64,000 bases of DNA from Cucumis sativus (Eukaryota; Streptophyta; Magnoliopsida; Cucurbitales; Cucurbitaceae), in assembly GCF_000004075.3 (NCBI RefSeq), contig NC_026659.2:13771473-13835472 (forward strand). The letters run 5' to 3'. Below are positions 39,776 to 54,100 of this stretch, in pieces; the stretch's first letter is position 1; each line of letters begins with the position of its first letter. Below the pieces are notes generated by a model. It saw only the letters and a program-made list of their open reading frames with translations, was not told the DNA's origin and searched no databases. The position numbers and the translations under genes are program-made.

Positions 39776-42700
39776 ATTTTTTTTTTCAAAATTGATGTAA
39801 AACATTGATACATACATTTTAATTTAGATTTAATTTTTTATTTATGAATCATTTAAAAAAAAATGGTTCAACAGCCGTGTTCTTTTTTAATTATTAAAAA
39901 CTATAATTATAAATTTTCATAATTAAAAACAAATGGAAAATAATTGAAAATTTCGTAAAGATTTATTAGTTACAAATTAAAAAATAGGAAAATTGAAAAA
40001 ACAGGTCAAGGTAAGAATAGAATGCATAAGTCAGGTTTTCAATCCATCTCTTATAGAGAGAGAGTATATCTCCTGGGTTTAAAGATAGGTCATGGATTGA
40101 ACGTATGACATAGGGGAGAGTGTAACAATAACATAGAAGATGTACCACACTTCTCTCAATATTTTGCAAATTAAAGTACCATATTTCTCTAAGTTTTTTA
40201 ATAAAGAACAATAGTAATCTAAATTTCTCCTTGAATTCATATCATTAATTTTTTTTATTCCAAATAGAAAGGATAAATGTGAAATTTGATAACAAACTAT
40301 TCTTAAAAAAAACTTATTGAAAATGATAAATATGCTGAAAATATAGTAAAATATAAGATTCTATCAACGATAACATTGATTATTTGATATAATTCAATCA
40401 AGATCGGTTAAATACACTGATAAATTATAAAAATTTGTAAATTTTTTTTTTTTGTAAATAGTTGGGTTGATTAGGGTATTTTTGAAAATTTTGTGTTAGA
40501 AATTTTGTAAAACTATGGCTGGTGTGGAAAATGGGTTTTAAATTTTATTGAAATGCGGATATTTTTGTTTTCTATTATTTTGTAAAAGGAATTTATAATA
40601 CATAATAAACTAAACATCGTACTGTTGACAAAATTTAAAAATAATTCGTTCTTTTGAACCCAAATAAATTTATTTGTGTCAGCAAAAATGAGGATATGCA
40701 CATGCATGCTAATGCCTCAGCAGAAATTTGTTAAAACTTATTAAATAAATATTTATACAATAAATAAATATTTATTCACGTAAACCTTTTATTATAGTTT
40801 TATAAAATTGATAAATTTGAGACACGGTACTTCTACCAACATCAACGTTTTAAAGGTTTGAGCTATGATGGTAGTCCAAATGAGAAAGTATTTGGTTAGT
40901 TAGATTTTCATTTGAAGATAGTAATAATGAATAATTTATATTGTTTATACACTAAAAATGAACCGACCTTTTGGTATTTGTATATAAAAATCCATAATAA
41001 GACATCGTCGCAATATATTATTGTTTTCAAGATCCATATTTGATGAGGTAGAGACAAACATTGGTTGGATTATAGTCCAAATTAATTTTATAATATATAA
41101 TGAAATTTAGGCCCTGTCTCCAATGAGATGTGTCACCATGTTACTTTTTAAAATAAAGCCCTCCAAATATTATTTTACAACAAATATTAAAATATTTGTA
41201 GAAAATAAATTGTTTTTATTTTATAGAGGCACCCTTGTTTCAATGGGGAAGGAAATAGACGAATGGAGATTTGATGATATATCTCCCACAAGTGTCGTCG
41301 TCCATCTGATCAAGTGGGGGCCTGAGGTTTGGAATTAAATGTTTTTGCCTTGTTTATATTATCTACAGTTTTATTTTCAATTAAAACAAATACGGTTTTC
41401 CTTATTTAATTTTTTTTTTATTATGTTGAAATTCTTGTGAGCATTGACGCATTACACACTCAAACCACTATTTAGGACATACAAATCTCACTCCCATATA
41501 ACACCTTCCCCACACCTTACACGTCCCAACTCATAAGACGAGATCCATATCTAGCATTCATCACAAACACGTTAATCTGAACACTTTCTCTTTTCAAAAG
41601 TTGAAGTTCACGACGTCAAATTTACATCAAACAATCAAATTTTAACCGCTCAATTTATGTCGAGACGTTTTATCCTAAGCTTTCAAAATAACAAAACAGA
41701 CCAATTCCAACCAAACAGAATATGAAAGAGATGTATAAATTAAAAAGGAAGAAAAAGCTTGGTATGAATGCATGTTAGAATTGTGATATAAAGAATCAAA
41801 GCAACTTGCCTGGAAAGGCAATAAGAAAACAAAGCAAGAACTTCTATTTGCAGAGCATGACAATTCAGACACACGAAGGTGTGACAATTGACAAGGACAT
41901 CGACGACCATATATAATTGTTAATTACATATTACACATCTATTAAATCTAGTGGCTGAGATAAGATTAAACCCTAACAATAATAGGTTTGATACGTTGTT
42001 TTGTCAAACCTTATCTTTTCATTTAAACTCAATCTAGTGTGTATTATAATTCAAATAAAAAATTTGACCATATTGAGTCTCGTTAATAGATTTTATTGTA
42101 TTTACAATTTTTAAAAAATGTATCGTCGTACTTTTAATTTTTTATTCTAAAAGTGTTAGTTATTGGAATAAATCCTGAACAAAATCTAATTGGGCATGAA
42201 TTTCAAAATTTTGTAATGGAAAGAAAATGGAGGAAGGAAGATACAATTTTTGTGGATAAATATGCTGACTTCAAAATATAAACAAAAGAAGGGATGGGTT
42301 AGTTTAGTTACAAAATTTACCCAATTCAAGTTGGTGGACCAACAAACTACACACTACTGATAATTTCTGTATTAGATTATTTGGTGCAAAATAACAAGGA
42401 AAGTTGAAAAAGATTGGAGGAGAATGTGAGTTTACTAGAGAAAAAGGTCATCAAAAGGATGGGCCAACAACTAAGGCAAATGAAAAGGAGAGAATGTATA
42501 ATACTATTCAAACTTACTCCACCCAAATCAATCTGACTTTTGTTTTCGCTATTCTCATTTCCTATCATTTTTTTCAATACAAGTTGAGTTCAGGATTCAA
42601 ATCGTAAATTTCTCAACTCTCGATTATATTGATATTATTTGAGTTAAATTGAGAATTGAGAAGATAATTAATGATATGTTTGGGAGATTATAGTTGGAGT

Positions 42701-44555
42701 ATTAATTTAAAAAGAAAAAAAATTAGGTAAATTAAACCTATAAAATTAATTTTTAAAATGTTTGTTGTTAAGAGTGATTTTCATTTTCATTTGTTTAGAA
42801 TTGATTTTCAATTTTTATTTTTTTAGTTTTATTGTATTTTCTAGTTGAGAAATAATAATTGTATTTTCTAGTTGAGAAATAATTATTTAACATAATTAAA
42901 GATTCATTTCTATTTAGTTTATTGATAAATTATTAAACGCACATGGTTCATATATGTTTATATATATTTATTGAAAGAAAATCCATCAAAATATGTATAA
43001 TGGTTTGTTTTATTAACATTTACATTTTTTGGACCGAATATTTAAAATAAAAAAGTTAACCATTCCTAACCAATAATATTATATCAAAACTTAATTAGAT
43101 AACTATTTTGAGAGTGATGGATAGAAAATCACATGTCTCCTCGTTTTCTAAAATCAATTTAAAATGATTTAAACTTAGAAAAATCAACTTTAGTTCGTAT
43201 AAAACATCATTTTTTAGAAGAAAAGTGATAATAACAAAAGAAAAAAATTCTATCAACGAGGTCCTATTCAATTAGTATTACGCTCAAGAAATCAATTTAT
43301 TATGAATAACTATTTGAGAATTATTTAGAATCATATTGTTTTTTCTTTATTTAAATTAAACCTATATATATCGTATCCTTCGTTATATCTATTGATTTAT
43401 ATGTTTTATTATTTATATATTTTGTAATGTTTTTAAATTTGAAGCCAAATTTTTAAGAACAGTTTTTTGGAAGGTTGTTTTGTTTTTCCAATTTAGCTGG
43501 TTAGGTAACTCTTATGTGTTCCCATAACAAAATATAAAACTATGATCTAAAATTCGTGGAAACAAGCACAAAAAAATTATAAAAAATCCAAGAACTAAAA
43601 AATGAAGGCTGCTTAATTTTGTAACTTCTTTTTGTTTTTGTTTTTTTTTTTTTATATAAAAATAATTAAACTTCGAAACCCTATTTTCGCCTCAATTTGC
43701 TTATGATGTAACAATATGATATTGTTACTTTTTATTTATAGCTTGGAACAAAGGTAATTTTGACCAAAGACTTCAAATTGTTCTTAAAAAAAAACTAATA
43801 CCAACAGGAAAGAATGGGTAAAAGACAAACATAAATTTAAATCTTCTTTGGTAACCCTTTCCTTTAGATAGTTTTTAGCTTTAAAAAATTAAACTTATTT
43901 TATCTCATTTTATATCAACCTGCATCTTTCTTAATTACATAAGTTGATTTTTTAGGAAAATTTTTAAAACTACAAAAACAAGCTTTTAAGAATTACATTT
44001 TTTTTAGTACATAAAATTTTACTTGGCTTTTAAATCATTTGTAAAATGTAGATACCAAAACAAAACAAAAATAGATATAAAAGTGGGGACATAAGCTTAG
44101 TTTTCAAAAATAAAAACAAAATAATTAAAAAAAATTAAAATTATTACAAAAAAGTGTCACATTCATTAGTTTATTGAGAACGATTGTATGACACATTTTT
44201 TTTAATCTTATATGGTCGTTTAATAATCATAATTCATCAACAATAATGTCAATGAGCGAAAGTATGAACTAATTTTAGTTCTTCAGAACATGTGCTTGAG
44301 TATGATATAGACTTAATTAGGTTAGGGACGGATTTTATCAAAGGAATTAATGAGTAATTATTACCAAAAACAACTATTTTTATAAATTCAAACTAATTGT
44401 CTTTTTGGTCATTATTTATTTTTGACCATTTTCCTTATTATTATTTTAGGGGTAAGTACTTTAAAATATTGGGATAAAAAAAGAGAATATTTTCACACAT
44501 TTTCAATATTGACAAATGTGTATTGGATAAAACTATATTATTTTCAAAGGTTTGT
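39776..44555. other. AT-rich intergenic DNA
   Basis: No gene was recognised. There is a small direct duplication (unit tgtattttctagttgagaaa) near 42832-42890. Confidence 0.55.
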
Positions 44556-46430
44556 CGGGACGTGATCGCTACGCAGAGCAGCTAATGTCTATCGTTTATT
44601 TAATTTCAATAAATAAATCTTTTTGAAATCGTCACCAACCATATTAAGGTGAGACGTCACCAAATATATTAAGTTGTGATTGGTCACCAAAAAAAAAAAA
44701 AAATGGTCTACATAAATTCATGACATTTAGGTTCGAGAGTCAGTTTGGTAGGATAGGTGTTAGCACCCTACAACACCCATAAAATGATTATCCAATTTTA
44801 TCTTTTAAACAAAATTACAGTGGTTCACAAAACAAAGTTTTTATTTAGGTATTTTTTAAATGTCTGATCGTTTTCAATTCACATCGAAAAAAAATAAAAC
44901 CTAAGCATGAATTGATAATTATGGGTAACATAGAAGCCATTAGAAAAATGAAATTTATTTTTGTTTTAAAATATTTTTATTCACCTTAAGAATATTAAGA
45001 TACCAAAATTTGATATTTTAATCTCTATCATAGGTGTTTAATGAGAAATTTCATGTATCTAAGAATTAATAAATTCATAAAAAACACTACTCGGTCTCAT
45101 TTAAAATATGATATGTGTTTATTTTAAAACAATCTATTAATTAAATTTCAAACGGAGAAATTGAATGTAAAATCCATAAAAAACAATATTTTTTCTTCAA
45201 TTTACATTTTTATATTTAAATTGAAAAATTAATAATAACAATGATAAAACATTGTAAAATTTGAGAAATACTTTAAAGGTAATATGTTGAGATAAAATAA
45301 ATACATAAAATAAATATAGGAATAATATAAGCCATATGCAAAATGTACATATTATTAATTAACGCAGTAGGATGCAATATAATTAATTAATATAGCACAT
45401 GCAAGATAATTAATTAATTAATGTAGATGCAAAATAATTAATTAATGCAGAATGATGCAAAATAACTAATTAATGCAATATAAAATAATTAATCAGGCTA
45501 GACGAGAGTAATGAATAATTAAACGGGATGTCAAATGGGGTCCGAATAATAATAAATGCATAATGCCAAATGGGGTACCCACTAATTAAAGTACGTTTAA
45601 TGCAAGATGTAAATAAATATCACAGTACTCAAATGAATGTCAAATAATTATAGCAAGATGCATGCTGATTAATGAATGCAAATAATTCGAATGAGTAATT
45701 GACTCAAGCCAAACGAGTGTTAAAATAATTAACTCAAGAGGCCAAAAATTAAAAACGTCAAATACGGGTGCTAATTAATTAATAGACCAAATAAAAAATG
45801 AGTATTGCCAAATACATGAGGCTAATTAATTAATCATGGATAATTATTAACGAACTATGTGATATGAATACAAGTAATTAACACATAATGTAAATACATG
45901 GTACTAATTAATTAATAGGATGCAAATAATTAAATTGTCAAATTGGTGTAAGTAATTTACACATAATGAATGTGAGATGGGTGTCATAATTAAACGATGT
46001 CAAATGAGTGCCAAATGATTAACACAACAACTGATTAACGAGTTATTTAAATGAATAATCAAGACAGCACCCAAATGGGTGCCAAATAATTAATTCACTA
46101 TCATCAAATATGAATAAAAAAAGAATTTACCGGTCTGCCTTAAATGCAAAAGGTTCTTTCTTAATCCTCTTCACATCTCTCCAAATCACACATAAAAAAA
46201 TTTGTTTTACGTGTCTCCCTTCTCTATCAAATCCCCACTAATGAATCTTCTCATTCTCTTTTTATAGGCCAATGTCTAACTTTTTTAGATAGTGAAGTAG
46301 ATGAGTTTTAGGTAGTGAAGTGGACGGCAACGCGTGGAAAAACAGTGGTGACATAACGAAAATGAAAATAAGGGATGATTGAGGAAAAAAAATAAGGGAA
46401 GGTTGAGGAAAAATAGGGGGAGAAAAACTT
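44556..46430 (+). repeat. Large degenerate dispersed element with ATTAATTAATGCAA-rich core
   Basis: The left part contains gggacgtgatcgctacgcag, gtcaccaa repeats, aaaatggtctaca, gttcgagagtcagtttg and gttagcaccctacaacaccc. It matches the inverted block at 15740-15960. The part 45340-46100 is a degenerate array built from strings such as aataattaattaatgca, gatgcaaaat and gccaaatgggtgcc. The right part is pyrimidine-rich (about 46150-46260). No protein-coding frame was found. The layout suggests an old retroelement non-coding region or LTR. Confidence 0.5.
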
Positions 46431-47034
46431 TTATTTTTAATTATAATTTTAAATATATTTTTGTTTTAAAACATAAATCTAAAATTTAAGAATTAAAAAG
46501 TAAGATTTAAAATCTAAATTTAAATCTAAATCAAAATTTAAATTCCTTTTTAAAAAAATAAAAAAGACAATATAAAATACGGTATGTACCAACCACGTTT
46601 ATAAAAATAATGTAATTTTAAAATGCCTTTAAAATTATACAATAAATAATGCATATCTTATTTAAATGTGTATTAAAACCCTCTATAATTAAAGTATATA
46701 TTTTTCAAAGCTCTCCTAAAAAAGCCTTCAATACTTACTACATCATAATCTTTTTTGTCTGATTTATTTATTGATTTTAATGTCAAAGCTTTTTTACCTA
46801 AAAAGTGTCTACCGAATAATGATATTAATGATATATATATAACCAGTAGCAACCTTCATTTGTCATTTGGAAATATATATCATATAAATAAATATTACTT
46901 GTAAATATGATGATTTGTTGAAGGAGTACCCGTAAAAGTAAAAGTGGTAAAATAAATTACAATAATTAAGTTCATTGTACACCTATTTTATTATTTGTAA
47001 AAATGACAAAAACGAAACACAACTCACACATTAA

Positions 47035-47420
47035 GAGGTAAAATGTCACAAATACTTTCGTTACTAATATACGTTTGATGCACCTAATACACCCCTTGAT
47101 ACACTTGATACATCTTAATACATTTGATTGATACACGTGATGCTCGGATACTTTTTTATACACTTGATACATTTTGATACACACGTGAAACATTACTAAT
47201 ATATGTTTGATACACTGCAGATACATTTAGTATTCCTCACTTATACAATTTATTGATTAAAATGCACTTGATATGCTTGAAGTCCTACTTATACATTGAT
47301 ATACACTTGTAAACTTGATTCATATACTTGATAATGATTTACTTTACTGATATGCTTTAACAATATATTGTTGATATACTTGATAATGATACACTCGGTA
47401 AAATCATTCATATACTTAAT
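47035..47420. repeat. Degenerate TTGATACACTTGATACA repeat
   Basis: Many copies of gatacact/gatacattt/cttgatac occur at roughly 10-20-bp spacing. It is a decayed simple-repeat tract. The open frame it produces on the minus strand is a by-product. Confidence 0.7.
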
Positions 47421-50400
47421 AATACTCTAATGAACTGCATAAAATTTAAAAAAACAAAAATCACATAGTATGTATATTAACCAACTAATACATATAATAT
47501 AAGTATATTATAACAATTATATACGAAGCTGAGATAAAGTAAAACCAAAAAGTTAATGTAAAAAAATAAAGCAAAATCATTTGAAATCATATTCAACTCA
47601 AAATACACATTGAAGAAAGTAAAAAAAAAATATCACAAATGAAGTTAATTACTCTGATCAACAACCATTATATTATATTTCATATTGCAAATATTGTACT
47701 ATTGATATTTTAAAATTAAGATTCAGACAGAAAAAATAAATAATTTTTCTAGTATAAGAATAAACAAATAATTAAGGTCTTAAAAAGTGAAAAAAAAATA
47801 AAATAATGAGTAGGACATTAAAAAGAGGAAGAAAAACAAGTTATTGAAGAATAATTTAAAAATAATAACAAATTTAAGATGAAGAAATGAAAATTTTGTC
47901 ATATTTGCAAAATTCTAAAATAATGTGCTATACATGCTATTTCATATCCTCAAAATGTTATCCTATGCAATTTTTCTTTTTTGAATGTTCCAATTATATA
48001 CCATTTTAATATTTATCGCTTATAAGATATTTCTAGTTAGATTAGAAGTTTATCAATTATTAGTGATTTTTGGTCTATGATTGAACAATTTATATATATA
48101 TCATTGATACATAGACTATTCATGATATAGTTGTTTGACTATCTTTAATATAATGTTTATATGAAACGGTAGATATATCATTTCTACATCTATCAATCAA
48201 TACTAACTAAACCACTAAACTCCTATTTTAAATATTTTTGATATTATTGATAACAAATAAGTAGGTTAATTATCTTCACACATCGTCTAACATATCATTT
48301 TTCTCGATTGATAAGGTATATAAGCAAACAACAATTCATTTTGTAGAAAATTTAAGGGAAATTTTACTCATTCAACTTATCATCATCGACGATATATCAA
48401 ATACTAAAAGATCATCTAAATTATTGTTGATAAGTAATAAATTTAATATTATTAAAAGAAAAAAAGTTATATACGATATATCAATGACAAACTTAATTAA
48501 TTAACAAACGAGTATATGATATATTATGTAGTTCTTACATAGGATATCATATATTTCATAATATATGATATACAAGTAAACAAGCCTAACAACAAACATC
48601 AATCAATCATAATAGAAAGATATTATTGATATACCTTATTCAACCATAAATTTCATCATAAATAAATTTTAATGGATGACCGACTAATTCAAACTAAAAA
48701 TAATATTACAATACAAATCAACAAAAATACAAAATATAGTAAACCAAAGTAATCTATATGTAAGATTTCTTTATATGAAAAGGAAATATCATCTTTTCGT
48801 TTGTTAGTTTTTCTTGAAAAATTTAATGATCAGATAATTAAACCTTTTATTTTGAATATTAACCCCACATGATTCTTAAATAGAATAATGTCATTCAATT
48901 GTGTGAATGTAAATATTTAAAATTGTTTTTGGCTCGGTTTTTATAGATTATTGTTACCATTGTTGTCAATTAATTTTCGTAATTATTATCGACCGTTTTT
49001 TATGATCATTGTCAATCAACTTTTGTCAATTGTTTTGGATGACCATTTCAACTAACTTTTATCAATTATTTTTCGATCACAATTGTTGGCCAATTACTAA
49101 TCACCCATTGTTTTCTATGACTGTTAGAGATTTATTAACTTACAAAAAGAAAACCAAAAATGTATTATTAATTTTGAAGTCCGAGATTTTATTCGATTGT
49201 AATCGAGTTTTAATATTGTAGAAAATAAATAATAATAGTGAAAAAGTATAAAAATCTAGTTGGCAGGGGCCATGGAAAGGAAAAACACGTCAAAAGGTCA
49301 TAAAGAGTCTGTCCTTTTCTTTTTTTGTCTTATTATGGATTTATTCTCATTTTATTTACAAATTATACCTTCAACCATATTATTAACCACATACTTTAAA
49401 TTAGCATGTTTTCCTTCTCTTTTTATCAAAGAAAAATTCACTTTGCTTTACAATTATTCATTTTTTATTTATTATTATTATTTGAAAAAAAAACACGTTA
49501 ATATTGATTATCTAGAAAATAATTGACTATGCAACCACCCTTTTGGGTATTTTTAATATTGTAAAATTATACTTTTAGATGTAGAATAACAAACTTAATT
49601 AAGCTTAAAAGGACTTTGGCTACAAACGTTTTTAATTATTATTTTTATATATAAAAAGATTTGAAAAAAAATGTTTAAATGATAGGCACCTAAACGTCTT
49701 TATTTATATGTTTATAGAAAACAATAGAAACAAAGAGCAAGAAAACTAAGAACTTGATGTGAACTTAGAAATTTGTGCGATTAGATGAAGTATGAGATGT
49801 TTGTTTCATGAATTTAATTTATTATTGATCTATTTAAGATGCTTTTTCTACTTGTTTGTTCACTTTGCCTACAATAATACATGAGAAAGAATGCACATGT
49901 TTCTTTTATTAAACTTAAATGTAAAACTTCTTAACTAACTCAAACTTCTATCTTTCTTGCTTTGAATGAAGACCACTTCACTTGAAAAAACTTAGGTTCA
50001 GTCAAAATCGACAATAAAAGAAGCTGCACATCACCCAATATATATTCTTTAAAATGGACAACCCTAATATGATAATTATATACTCTTAAATATGCATAGC
50101 GGAAAGGAGGAAACAACCCTAAAACAAAATATGCACAACCAATAAAATGAAATAAAATTGTGAGAAAAAACACACTAAAAAAAATTAAAAGACAATTTTA
50201 TTATTGGACTAACTTTAAGAATAAAAATTATATATATATTAATAATATTAAATATATATGCTAAATTTGGGGGTGTTGTGAAACATGGTCAAAACAACCC
50301 ATAGAGCAAACTCAAGTTCCCTTAAACAACAATCTATGAGACATGTTTCTAACATGACTAATATTCTTTTTCCTTAAAAGTACCTCAAAATTAAGTATAG

Positions 50401-51189
50401 GATAATTATTGAATCTACAATTAGTTCCACAGTGTCCCTTATAGATTTTTACCATTAAAATTCACTGATATAAAGTTTGTATTTACTTAATGTAAACAAA
50501 TATAAATACACATATAGACAAAAAAAAAAAGTAAAAAAATTACAAACAACGTAGCTATAACCCATATGTCTTATTAATTATATGCCAACCTGATGTCCCC
50601 AAATCTTCTCTTTCGTCTTTAGCCTTTTCAAAAATTCTAACTCTAACTTGGGATATGTTTAAATTTGTCCACTTAAACAACACATAACCAAATACATAAA
50701 ACTTCGGGTGTGTAGTTCTTTTAAAAAAGAAGAAAAAAAAAAAAATCAAACTCTAAACGTTAAAAATATATTATTCTCAAAACTGTAGATGGATAATTGA
50801 AATAACTTAACAAATAAAAATTCATGAATAGGGTCAACTTGGGAGGCAGCAATCGTAAATTTAATTAACTTAAAGTTAATATCATAATTATGAGAAGTTA
50901 TATATAAAAATTAAAAATGGATGAGATCGCTGTCCAAAAAGAGAGAAAAAAGAAATGTTGATATCACTGTGATTTTCCGTGTTTCCATCAACGATATTAT
51001 AAATGTCGGGTGTTCAGCTATGTTTCAGCTACCGCGATTGGGAAGGGAGAGTAGAAAAAAAAAATAAAAAAAATAAAAAAGAAGGAAGAAGGAGCTCTGA
51101 ATATCAAACTACGTACATAATCTCTAACCAGAATCCGTTCGTCAAATTTGATGAACAAGACAGAAACACAGTGATTGCTCAATCTATCA
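47421..51189. other. AT-rich intergenic DNA and SOS1 promoter/leader
   Basis: No gene was recognised. The last few hundred bases, with purine-rich 51040-51090, would include the SOS1 promoter and 5' leader. A short upstream ATG frame beginning at 51003 overlaps the leader and ends after the SOS1 start in another frame, so it might act as an upstream ORF if transcribed. Confidence 0.5.
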
Positions 51190-54100
51190 ATGGCGGGAGT
51201 AGAATTGCTGGATATGTTTCCTCATCGGGACCTTGAAGAGGGAGCCACTGCCTCTTCTGATTGGAATCCAACTGATGCTGTGCTGTTTTTTGGACTGAGT
51301 TTGGTACTTGGAATTGCTTGCAGACACCTATTGCGAGGCACTAGAGTTCCTTATACAGTTGCCTTGCTTGTTCTTGGCATAGTTCTTGGATCTATTGGTT
51401 CGTGACTCTTCTATTCCCACATTTTTTATCTTCTTCCTCATTTTCTGTTGACGAGTTCGTTTATTGTTGCTATTCTTGTAATCTCATCATTTTCAGTTTC
51501 CGTTATTTCTGGTATCTTAATCGTTTCACTATTTTATAGTCGGTTTTGATCATGACCTTTTTACATGTTCTACAGTTCTCCTTTAATCCTTTGATTTAAG
51601 CTCTTATGTTTTCTAATTCGTACTTGAGCTCCGAACTCAACTTCTTTGAAGATGAAACAGTGAGGTATATTGCCGGGAAAGAAATGGAATACGTTTGACC
51701 CGTTGGAAAGAGAGTAGATCCTAGGAAAATTGACTCATCGGATTGAATTAGCTGGGAATGTGTAAATTCAAGTATGTAGGCTCAACATCATTTATGTATT
51801 GGGAGTCGAGGACTGAAATTGATTTTAATGACTAAAATCTGAGATAGATTTAAATATTGCTGGGAAGGTAACGTTATCACTTGTTTGCTCATTACTGAAT
51901 TTCTGGACGATATTATTGTGTGGCTGCGAGCTATATATGTGTATAAGTCTTTCAATTAATGATCTTTCAAACACCTTCTACCACTACCACTCACATGATG
52001 CTTTTCTTTTCTCAAAATGTCATAATCGGCAGAATATGGCACACATCATCAATTGGGAAAGATAGGGGATGGCATACGTCTCTGTAAGTTTGTCTCTTTG
52101 TTCTTCATCCTTGTCACTGCACCATGAGTTTTGAAGTGGTTTCTGCAACAATGTCAGTGATAGCTCTTAAAACAGATTTGATGCATCTATATTGCAGGGG
52201 CAAAAATTGATCCTGATTTATTACTGGCTGTTTTCCTCCCTGCTTTGCTGTTCGAGAGTTCCTTTTCAATGGAAGTGCACCAAATAAAGGTGCCAATTCA
52301 TGCTTTTTAAAAACACTATTCTGTTTTTAACTTTGTTTGGTGACAATAGACGTATTCTTATTTTGACAGATAATTTTGTATAATGACCATTTTCTTTAAC
52401 TAACTTTGTACTTTTCCCATTTGTTCTGGATGGACTTCTTGTCTTCTTAGAACTTCTGACTCTCTCGACTGGTTCTACTAGCACTTCTATTAGTCTGCCT
52501 TGATGTATTTGTATACAAATTGCAAAATGGGCTTGACATTTTTTAAACCACCAGTCAATTTGACAGCAACCATCATGGGTTGATAGATAAAAAAGGAGAC
52601 ATAGTCTCAATAACTAACTAAGAGGTCATGTGTTCTTGTGGTGGTCATCTACTTAGGAATTAATTTCTTACGAGTTTTCTCAACACCCAAATGTTGTAGG
52701 ATAAGGTAGGTTATCCCGTGAGATTAATCGAGTTGCGCTTAAATTGGTCCGACACTCACTGATATAAAAAAATGGCAATTTGACAGCTACATTAGTCCGG
52801 TTGTTGCCATCTCGTCTAACTTTACAACTAGTGGCTTCTATTAACTGATATAACAGCTTACATAATTACAAGGACATCCTTACATCAGTTCTACCACATA
52901 TGCACACACTCATAAACAAAAAAGAGGAAGAGAAAAAAAAGAACTCGCCCTTAAGTTATATTTTAGGAACAATTTGCTAAATATATTTTTTGGTTGCAGA
53001 GGTGTCTGGCCCAAATGATCTTATTGGCTGGTCCAGGTGTTTTAATTTCAACCTTCTTGCTAGGATCTGCTTTCAAGGTATCACAGACTTGAGTTCAAAT
53101 GGCTTCGATTAAGTTGTGTCATTAATTGTTTATGCCTTACGACAGCTCACTTTCCCGTATAATTGGAGTTGGAAAACATCATTGTTGCTCGGGGGACTTC
53201 TGAGTGCCACAGATCCTGTGGCTGTTGTGGCTCTATTGAAAGAGCTAGGAGCAAGTAAAAAACTGAATACAATAATAGAAGGAGAATCCTTGATGAATGA
53301 TGGGTATATTTTTTAATTATTTTTCAGTTTTTATCAGTTGATTTTCCAAATAAGTTGTTATATTTATAGGTTATGAGCAGGCTAAACATTTCATATCATC
53401 TATTCATTAATCTGTTCTTCTTTTAAAATATTTATTTTCGCCATCCAGGACAGCAATTGTGGTTTATCAACTTTTTTATCAAATGGTCCTTGGAAAGAGC
53501 TTTAACTGGGGTGCTATAATCAAATATCTCACACAAGTCTCGCTGGGAGCGTATGTACCATTTTCTCCTTATTCAATTTGTGTACTAGGCCAGCTAATTT
53601 TTAGAAACGATCTGCTAATTCAAATTTTGGTACAGGGGCGTGTGGCCTGGATCTTTTAGTTGGTCTCTATGTTTTGATTTCAAGCTTCTTGTTATCATTT
53701 TCCTTCTTATTCTATTTGATCATTTGAGCAAGCAATTGTAGTTTATGAACTTTATTATCAGAAGGTTCTTGTAATGATGCTGGCCTGGTGTTTTAATATT
53801 CAGTTTGGGAATTGGTCTTGCTTTTGGGATTGCATCTGTTTTATGGCTCGGGTTCATTTTCAACGACACAGTGATAGAGATTGCATTAACACTAGCTGTG
53901 AGCTATATTGCTTACTTCACTGTATGTTACTCTCTCACTTTTTCTTGTGTTCATACTATTGTCAAGTCCGAATGATGTATCTGTTAATTTATCTAGTAAT
54001 GATACTAATGCATACTGTTATCTGAAATGAATTGCATATTACTTCAGAAGTATTTTCAATTAATTCTTAATGTTTTATGTTTAAAAAACCTAGAATGTAG

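Noticed and set aside
46972..47226. Minus-strand Cys/Ile-rich frame
   Set aside because: It is produced by the degenerate GATACA repeat.
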